DNA from: Acanthosepion esculentum
Lineage: Eukaryota; Mollusca; Cephalopoda; Sepiida; Sepiidae
DNA: 64,000 bases
Direction of reading: 5' to 3'
Assembly: GCA_964036315.1 (NCBI GenBank)
Contig: OZ038478.1
Coordinates: 146,851,758 to 146,915,757, forward strand
Part shown: positions 55,400-64,000 of the stretch, piece by piece
How positions within the stretch are numbered: position 1 is the stretch's first letter
Layout: each line of letters opens with the position of its first letter
Program-made: the position numbers and the translations under genes
The notes under the pieces: generated by a model
The model's database searches: none
The model's input: only the letters and a program-made list of their open reading frames with translations
What the model was told of the DNA's origin: nothing

Positions 55400-58300
55400 C
55401 ACTCTGTTAATGTCATTCGCACTTATCTGTCAAACAGCCTTCGTTTGGCCTACGTCCATGGACCCTGTTAATGTCATTCGAACTTAACTGTCAAACAGCC
55501 TTCGTTTGGCCTACGACCATGGACCCTGTTAATGTCATTCGCACTTATCTGTCAAACAGCCTTCGTTTGGCCTAAGACCATGCACTCTGTTAATGTCATT
55601 CGCACTTATCTGTCAAACAGTCTTCCTTTGGACTACGACAATGGACCCTGTTTATGTCATTCGCACTTATCTGTCAAACAGCCTTCGTTTGGCCTACGAC
55701 CATGCACTCTGTTAATGTCATTCGCACTTATCTGTCAAACAGCCTTCGTTTGGCCTACGTCCTTGGACCCTGTTAATGTCATTCGCACTTATCTGTCAAA
55801 CAGCCTTCGTTTGGCCTACGACCATGGACCCTGTTAATGTCATTCGAACTTATCTGTCAAACAGCCTTCATTTGGCCTAGGACCATGCACACTGTTAATG
55901 TCATTCGCACTTATCTGTCAAACAGTCTTCCTTTGGCCTACGACCATGGACCCTGTTAATATCATTCGCACTTATCTGTCAAACAGCCTTCGTTTGGCCT
56001 ACGTCCATGGACCCTGTTAATATCATTCAAACTTATCTGTCAAACAGCCGTCGTTTGGCCTAGGACCATGGACCCTGTTAACGTCATTCGCAGTTATCTG
56101 TCAAACAGCCTTCGTTTGGACTACGAACATGGACCCTGTTAATGTCATTCACATTTATCTGTCAAACCGCCTTCGTTTGACCTACATCCATGCACTCTGT
56201 TAATGTCATTCGCACTTATCTGTCAAACAGCCTTCGTTTGGCCTACGTCCATGGACCCTGTTAATGTCATTCGCACTTATCTGTCAAACAGCCTTCGTTT
56301 GGCCTACGACCATGGACCCTGTTAATGTCATTCGCACTTATCTGTCAAACAGCCTTCGTTTGGCCTACGTCTATGGACCCTGTTAATGGCATTCGCACTT
56401 ATCTGTCAAACAGCCTTCGTTTGGCCTACGACCATGGACCCTGTTAATGTCATTCGCACTTACCTGTCAAACAGCCTTCGTTTGGTCTACGACCATGCAC
56501 TCTGTTAATGTCATTCGCACTTATCTGTCAAACAGCCTTCGTCTGGCCTACGACCATCGACCCTGTTAATATAATTCGCACTTATCTGTCAAACAGCCTT
56601 CGTTTGGCCTGCGACCATGGACCCTGTTAATGTCATTCGCACTTATCTGTCAAACAGCCTTCGTTTGGCCGACGTCCATGGACCCTGTTAATGTCATTCG
56701 CACTTATCTGTCAAACAGCCTTCGTTTGGCCTACGACCATGGACACTGTTAATGTCATTCGCACTTATCTGTCAAACAGCCTTCGTTTGGCCTACGTCCA
56801 TGGACCCTGTTAATGTCATTCACACTTATCTGTCAAACAGCCTTCGTTTGGCCTACGTCTATGGACCCTGTTAATGTCATTCGCACTTATCTGTCAAACA
56901 GCCTTCGTTTGGCCTCCGACCATGGACCCTGTTAATGTCATTCGCACTTATCTGTCAAACAGCCTTCGTTTGGCCTAAGACCATGCACTCTGTTAATGTC
57001 ATTCGCACTTATCTGTCAAACAGTCTTCCTTTGGACTACGACCATGGACCCTGTTAATGTCATTCCCACTTATCTGTCAAACAGCCTTCGTTTGGCCTAC
57101 GACCATGCACTCTCTTAATGTCATTCGCACTTATCTGTCAAACAGCCTTCGTTTGGCCTACGACCATGGACCCTGTTAATGTCATTCGAACTTATCTGTC
57201 AAACAGCCTTCATTTGGCCTAAGACCATGCACACTGTTAATGTCATTCGCAGTTATCTGTCAAACAGTCTTCCTTTGGCCTACGACCATGGACCCTGTTA
57301 ATATCATTCGCACTTATCTGTCAAACAGCCTTCGTTTGGCCTACGTCCATGGACCCTGTTAATGTCATTCGAACTTATCTGTCAAACAGTCTTCGTTTGG
57401 CCTACGACCCTGGACCCTGTTAATGTCATTCGCACTTATCTGTGAAACAGCCTTCGTTTGGCCTACGACCATGGACACTGTTAATGTCATTCGCACTTAT
57501 CTGTCAAACAGCCTTCGTTTGGCCTACGACCATGGACCCTGTTAATGTCATTCGCACTTATCTGTCAAACAGACTTCGTTTGGCCTGCGACCATGGACCC
57601 TGTTAATGTCATTCGCACTTATCTGTCAAAAAGCCTTCGTTTGGCCTACGACCATGGACCATGTTAATATCATTCGCACTTATCTGTCAAACAGGTTTCG
57701 TTTGGCCTACAACCGTGGACCCTGTTAATATCATTCGCACTTATCTGTCAAACAGCCTTCGATTGTTCTACGACCATGGACCCTGTTAATTTCATTCGCA
57801 ATTATCTGTCAAACAGCCTTCGTTTGGCCTACGATCCTGGACCCTGTTAATGTCATTCGAACTTATCTGTCAAACAGCCTTCGTTTGGCCTACGACCATG
57901 GACACTGTTAATGTCATGCGAATTTATCTGTCAAACCGCCTTTGTTTGGCCTACGTCCATGGACCCTGTTAATGTGATTCGCACATATCTGTCAAACAGC
58001 CTTCGTTTGGCCTACGACCATGCACTCTGTTAATGTCATTCGCACTTATCTGTCAAACAGCCTTCGTTTGGCCTACGTCCATGGACCCTGTTAATGTCAT
58101 TCGCAGTTATCTGTCAAACAGCCTTCGTTTGGCCTACGACCATGGACCCTGTTAATGTCATTGGCACTTATCTGTCAAACAGCCTTCGTTTGGCCTACGA
58201 TCATGGACTCTGTTAATGTCATTCGCACTTATCTGTCAAACAGTCTTCCTTTGGCCTACGACCATGGACACTGTTAATAACATTCGCACTTATCTGTCAA

Positions 58301-58510
58301 ACAGCCTTCGTTTGGCCTACGTCCATGGACCCTGTTAATGTCATTAGCACTTATCTGTCAAACAGTCTTCGTTTGGCCTACGACCATGGACCCTGTTAAC
58401 GTCATTCGCAGTTATCTGTCAAACAGCCTTCGTTTGGACTACGAACATGGACCCTGTTAATGTCATTCACATTTATCTGTCAAACCGCCTTCGTTTGACC
58501 TACGTCCATG
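55400..58510 (+). repeat. 51-monomer higher-order unit 2
   Basis: Again 3,111 bp with the inner marker at 56,192. It shares rare variants with the next unit at the same phase, for example 'gtttatgtcattcg' and 'cttaactgtc'. The 306-bp stretch starting at 55,532 has the same translation as that at 58,643. Confidence 0.9.
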
Positions 58511-60828
58511 CACTCTGTTAATGTCATTCGCACTTATCTGTCAAACAGCCTTCGTTTGGCCTACGTCCATGGACCCTGTTAATGTCATTCGAACTTAACT
58601 GTCAAACAGCCTTCGTTTGGCCTACGACCATGGACCCTGTTAATGTCATTCGCACTTATCTGTCAAACAGCCTTCGTTTGGCCTAAGACCATGCACTCTG
58701 TTAATGTCATTCGCACTTATCTGTCAAACAGTCTTCCTTTGGACTACGACAATGGACCCTGTTTATGTCATTCGCACTTATCTGTCAAACAGCCTTCGTT
58801 TGGCCTACGACCATGCACTCTGTTAATGTCATTCGCACTTATCTGTCAAACAGCCTTCGTTTGGCCTACGTCCTTGGACCCTGTTAATGTCATTCGCACT
58901 TATCTGTCAAACAGCCTTCGTTTGGCCTACGACCATGGACCCTGTTAATGTCATTCGAACTTATCTGTCAAACAGCCTTCATTTGGCCTAGGACCATGCA
59001 CACTGTTAATGTCATTCGCACTTATCTGTCAAACAGTCTTCCTTTGGCCTACGACCATGGACCCTGTTAATATCATTCGCACTTATCTGTCAAACAGCCT
59101 TCGTTTGGCCTACGTCCATGGACCCTGTTAATATCATTCAAACTTATCTGTCAAACAGCCGTCGTTTGGCCTAGGACCATGGACCCTGTTAACGTCATTC
59201 GCAGTTATCTGTCAAACAGCCTTCGTTTGGACTACGAACATGGACCCTGTTAATGTCATTCACATTGATCTGTCAAACCGCCTTCGTCTGACCTACGTCC
59301 ATGCACTCTGTTAATGTCATTCGCACTTATCTGTCAAACAGCCTTCGTTTGGCCTACGTCCATGGACCCTGTTAATGTCATTCGCACTTATCTGTCAAAC
59401 AGCCTTCGTTTGGCCTACGACCATGGACCCTGTTAATGTCATTCGCACTTATCTGTCAAACAGCCTTCGTTTGGCCTACGTCCATGGACACTGTTAATGT
59501 CATTCGCACTTATCTGTCAAACAGCCTTCGTTTGGCCTACGACCATGGACCCTGTTAATGTCATTAACACTTATCTGTCAAACAGCCTTCGTTTGGCCTA
59601 CGTCTATGGACCCTGTTAATGGCATTCGCACTTATCTGTCAAACAGCCTTCGTTTGGCCTACGACCATGGACCCTGTTAATGTCATTCGCACTTATCTGT
59701 CAAACAGCCTTCGTTTGGTCTACGACCATGCACTCTGTTAATGTCATTCGCACTTATCTGTCAAACAGCCTTCGTTTGGCCTACGACCATCGACCCTGTT
59801 AATATAATTCGCACTTATCTGTCAAACAGCCTTCGTTTGGCCTGCGACCATGGACCCTGTTAATGTCATTCGCACTTATCTGTCAAACAGCCTTCGTTTG
59901 GCCGACGTCCATGGACCCTGTTAATGTCATTCGCACTTATCTGTCAAACAGCCTTCGTTTGGCCTACGACCATGGACACTGTTAATGTCATTCGCACTTA
60001 TTTGTAAAACAGCCTTCGTTTGACCTACGACCATAGACACTGTTAATGTCATTCGCACTTATCTGTCAAACAGCCTTCGTTTGGCCTACGTCTATGGACC
60101 CTGTTAATGTCATTCGCACTTATCTGTCAAACAGCCTTCGTTTGGCCTACGACCATGGACCCTGTTAATGTCATTCGCACTTATCTGTCAAACAGCCTTC
60201 GTTTGGCCTAAGACCATGCACTCTGTTAATGTCATTCGCACTTATCTGTCAAACAGTTTTCCTTTGGACTACGACCATGGACCCTGTTAATGTCATTCCC
60301 ACTTATCTGTCAAACAGCCTTCGTTTGGCCTACGACCATGCACTCTCTTAATGTCATTCGCACTTATCTGTCAAACAGCCTTCGTTTGGCCTACGTCCAT
60401 GGACCCTGTTAATGTCATTCACACTTATCTGTCAAACAGCCTTCGTTTGGCCTACGACCATGGACCCTCTTAATGTCATTCGAACTTATCTGTCAAACAG
60501 CCTTCATTTGGCCTAAGACCATGCACACTGTTAATGTCATTCGCAGTTTTCTGTCAAACAGTCTTCCTTTGGCCTACGACCATGGACCCTGTTAATATCA
60601 TTCGCACTTATCTGTCAAACAGCCTTCGTTTGGCCTACGTCCATGGACCCTGTTAATGTCATTCGCACTTATCTGTCAAACAGTCTTCGTTTGGCCTACG
60701 ACCATGGACCCTGTTAACGTCATTCGCAGTTATCTGTCAAACAGCCTTCGTTTGGACTACGAACATGGACCCTGTTAATGTCATTCACATTTATCTGTCA
60801 AACCGCCTTCGTTTGACCTACGTCCATG
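58511..60828 (+). repeat. 38-monomer higher-order unit 3
   Basis: 2,318 bp, or 38 x 61, with the inner marker at 59,303, again 793 bp in. It is shorter than the preceding units by exactly 13 monomers. Rare variants such as 'cacattgatctg' (59,262) and 'gcagttttctg' (60,543) recur 2,318 bp later. Confidence 0.9.
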
Positions 60829-63146
60829 CACTCTGTTAATGTCATTCGCACTTATCTGTCAAACAGCCTTCGTTTGGCCTACGTCCATGGACCCTGTTAA
60901 TGTCATTCGAACTTAACTGTCAAACAGCCTTCGTTTGGCCTACGACCATGGACCCTGTTAATGTCATTCGCACTTATCTGTCAAACAGCCTTCGTTTGGC
61001 CTAAGACCATGCACTCTGTTAATGTCATTCGCACTTATCTGTCAAACAGTCTTCCTTTGGACTACGACAATGGACCCTGTTTATGTCATTCGCACTTATC
61101 TGTCAAACAGCCTTCGTTTGGCCTACGACCATGCACTCTGTTAATGTCATTCGCACTTATCTGTCAAACAGCCTTCGTTTGGCCTACGTCCATGGACCCT
61201 GTTAATGTCATTCGCACTTATCTGTCAAACAGCCTTCGTTTGGCCTACGACCATGGACCCTGTTAATGTCATTCGAACTTATCTGTCAAACAGCCTTCAT
61301 TTGGCCTAGGACCATGCACACTGTTAATGTCATTCGCACTTATCTGTCAAACAGTCTTCCTTTGGCCTACGACCATGGACCCTGTTAATATCATTCGCAC
61401 TTATCTGTCAAACAGCCTTCGTTTGGCCTACGTCCATGGACCCTGTTAATATCATTCAAACTTATCTGTCAAACAGCCGTCGTTTGGCCTAGGACCATGG
61501 ACCCTGTTAACGTCATTCGCAGTTATCTGTCAAACAGCCTTCGTTTGGACTACGAACATGGACCCTGTTAATGTCATTCACATTGATCTGTCAAACCGCC
61601 TTCGTTTGACCTACGTCCATGCACTCTGTTAATGTCATTCGCACTTATCTGTCAAACAGCCTTCGTTTGGCCTACGTCCATGGACCCTGTTAATGTCATT
61701 CGCACTTATCTGTCAAACAGCCTTCGTTTGGCCTACGACCATGGACCCTGTTAATGTCATTCGCACTTATCTGTCAAACAGCCTTCGTTTGGCCTACGTC
61801 CATGGACCCTGTTAATGTCATTCGCACTTATCTGTCAAACAGCCTTCGTTTGGCCTACGACCATGGACCCTGTTAATGTCATTAACACTTATCTGTCAAA
61901 CAGCCTTCGTTTGGCCTACGTCTATGGACCCTGTTAATGGCATTCGCACTTATCTGTCAAACAGCCTTCGTTTGGCCTACGACCATGGACCCTGTTAATG
62001 TCATTCGCACTTATCTGTCAAACAGCCTTCGTTTGGTCTACGACCATGCATTCTGTTAATGTCATTCGCACTTATCTGTCAAACAGCCTTCGTTTGGCCT
62101 ACGACCATCGACCCTGTTAATATAATTCGCACTTATCTGTCAAACAGCCTTCGTTTGGCCTGCGACCATGGACCCTGTTAATGTCATTCGCACTTATCTG
62201 TCAAACAGCCTTCGTTTGGCCGACGTCCATGGACCCTGTTAATGTCATTCGCACTTATCTGTCAAACAGCCTTCGTTTGGCCTACGACCATGGACACTGT
62301 TAATGTCATTCGCACTTATTTGTAAAACAGCCTTCGTTTGACCTACGACCATAGACACTGTTAATGTCATTCGCACTTATCTGTCAAACAGCCTTCGTTT
62401 GGCCTACGTCTATGGACCCTGTTAATGTCATTCGCACTTATCTGTCAAACAGCCTTCGTTTGGCCTACGACCATGGACCCTGTTAATGTCATTCGCACTT
62501 ATCTGTCAAACAGCCTTCGTTTGGCCTAAGACCATGCACTCTGTTAATGTCATTCGCACTTATCTGTCAAACAGTTTTCCTTTGGACTACGACCATGGAC
62601 CCTGTTAATGTCATTCCCACATATCTGTCAAACAGCATTCGTTTGGCCTACGACCATGCACTCTCTTAATGTCATTCGCACTTATCTGTCAAACAGCCTT
62701 CGTTTGGCCTACGTCCATGGACCCTGTTAATGTCATTCACACTTATCTGTCAAACAGCCTTCGTTTGGCCTCCGACCATGGACCCTCTTAATGTCATTCG
62801 AACTTATCTGTCAAACAGCCTTCATTTGGCCTAAGACCATGCACACTGTTAATGTCATTCGCAGTTTTCTGTCAAACAGTCTTCCTTTGGCCTACGACCA
62901 TGGACCCTGTTAATATCATTCGCACTTATCTGTCAAACAGCCTTCGTTTGGCCTACGTCCATGGACCCTGTTAATGTCATTCGAACTTATCTGTCAAACA
63001 GCCTTCGTTTGGCCTAGGACCATGGACCCTGTTAACGTCATTCGCAGTTATCTGTCAAACAGCCTTCTTTTGGACTACGAACATGGACCCTGTTAATGTC
63101 ATTCACATGTATCTGTCAAACCGCCTTCGTTTGACCTACGTCCATG
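60829..63146 (+). repeat. 38-monomer higher-order unit 4
   Basis: 2,318 bp with the inner marker at 61,621. The closing marker at 63,146 has mixed A/B neighbours, so phase is less certain at its right end. Confidence 0.85.
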
Positions 63147-64000
63147 CACTCTGTTAATGTCATTCGCACTTATCTGTCAAACAGCCTTCGTTTGGCCTAC
63201 GTCCAAGGACCCTGTTAATGTCATTCGCACTTATCTGTCAAACAGCCTTCGTTTGGCCTACGACCATGGACCCTGTTAATGTCATTCGCACTTATCTGTC
63301 AAACAGCCTTCGTTTGGCCTACGTCTATGGACCCTGTTATTGTCATTCGCACTTCTCTGTCAAACAGCCTTCGTTTGGCCTACGACCATGGACCCTGTTA
63401 ATGTCATTCGCACTTATCTGTCAAACAGCCTTCGTTTGGTCTACGACCATGCATTCTGTTAATGTCATTCGCACTTATCTGTCAAACAGACTTCATTTGG
63501 CCTACGTCCATGGACCCTGTTAATGTCATTCGCACTTATCTGTAAAACAGCCTTCGTTTGTCCTACGACCATGGACCCTGTTAATGTCATTCGCACTTAT
63601 CTGTCAAACAGCCTTCGTTTGGCCTACGACCATCGACCCTGTTAATATAATTCGCACTTATCTGTCAAACAGCCTTCGTTTGGCCTGCGACCATGGACCC
63701 TGTTAATGTGATTTGCAGTTATCTGTCAAACAGCCTTCGTTTGGCCGACGTCCATGAACCCTGTTAATGTCATTCGCACTTATCTGTCAAACAGCCTTCG
63801 TTTGGCCTACGACCATGGACACTGTTAATGTCATTCGCACTTATCTGTAAAACAGCCTTCGTTTGACCTACGACCATGGACACTGTGAATGTCATTCGCA
63901 CTTATCTGTCAAACAGCCTTCGTTTGGCCGACGTCCATGGACCCTGTTAATGTCATTCGCACTTATCTGTCAAACAGCTTTCGTTTGGCCTACGACCATG

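Larger units (their letters stand above)
46311..64000 (+). repeat. 61-bp satellite array with higher-order structure
   Basis: The consensus monomer starts 'catggaccctgttaatgtca', continues 'ttcgcacttatctgtcaaac' and ends 'agccttcgtttggcctacga' plus C, 61 bp in all and about 48% GC by count. From 46,311 to 63,996 is 17,686 bp, which equals 290 x 61 minus 4. The missing 4 bp are a deletion at about 49,762, where 'tctgtcagtc' replaces 'tctgtcaaacagtc'. All monomers have one orientation. Variants (for example 'ccatgcactctg' for 'ccatggaccctg') recur in fixed order. The array continues past the window end. Open frames of about 100 codons are chance products and not genes. Confidence 0.98.

Noticed and set aside
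55532..63523. Four 101-codon open frames inside the satellite, three with almost the same translation
   Set aside because: The 61-bp period rotates the frame, and the stop in 'gttaatg' normally ends it. In three copies one monomer reads 'gtttatg', which removes the stop. The frames are by-products of the repeat and show no coding signature.
46311..64000. CENP-B box-like sequence in the satellite monomer
   Set aside because: Both TTCG occurrences were compared with the nTTCGnnnnAnnCGGGn pattern. Neither has the required A and CGGG positions.
46311..64000. CRISPR-like array
   Set aside because: Units are directly adjacent 61-bp tandem copies without unique spacers, in eukaryotic repeat-rich DNA.

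Overview
This is a repeat-dominated stretch of animal DNA. I find no intact host protein gene, rRNA or functional tRNA. Everything with recognisable coding content is a broken transposable element: non-LTR retrotransposons of at least five kinds, Penelope-like elements (PLEs), Ty3/gypsy and BEL/Pao LTR elements, a Tc1-like DNA transposon and a Helitron. Long (TA)n, (CA)n and (TATC)n microsatellites and tRNA-derived SINE-like segments lie between them. This mix, in an AT-rich background, suggests a large invertebrate genome. My best guess is a coleoid cephalopod such as an octopus, but that is inference from repeat style and not proof.

Layout. 0-5.7 kb: microsatellites, a Tx1-like LINE (endonuclease plus RT), an RTE-type RT scrap and an inverted pair of tRNA-like SINEs. 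5.9-6.5 kb: C-terminal part of a PLE-type GIY-YIG protein. 7.6-10.1 kb: an R2-type LINE with its restriction-like endonuclease region. 11.2-12.7 kb: a PLE tail with tandem ~343-bp repeats. 13.0-13.85 kb: a microsatellite block, followed at once by one isolated copy of the satellite monomer that fills the right end of the window. 14.2-16.7 kb (minus): a Ty3/gypsy relic whose domains run protease, integrase, RT, RNase H, not the usual order with integrase last. It abuts a PLE RT fragment. 21.2-22.8 kb (minus): a Jockey/CR1-type LINE. 23.2-25.9 kb: a gypsy gag joined directly to RNase H, meeting a BEL/Pao relic tail to tail. 26.3-27.4 kb: another LINE. 28.7-29.4 kb: a Tc1-like relic. 29.9-31.9 kb: PLE pieces in inverted arrangement. 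37.3-40.7 kb: a Helitron relic with HUH and two-tyrosine motifs. 43.8-44.2 kb: a second copy of the Jockey-type LINE 3' end.

From 46,311 to the window end is one uninterrupted satellite of a 61-bp monomer. From 46,311 to 63,996 there are 290 monomers with a net length change of only -4 bp. The array has higher-order structure: 51-monomer units (3,111 bp) repeat twice, then 38-monomer units (2,318 bp). Its left edge lies about 40 bp beyond a putative LTR-like segment.

The elements do not form a working pathway. The most interesting points are the higher-order satellite and its lone dispersed monomer, the gypsy element with a copia-like domain order, a near-perfect 69-bp-arm hairpin, and recurring short structured motifs resembling degenerate hammerhead cores. 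All protein identifications are from motif recognition by eye. No database search was run.
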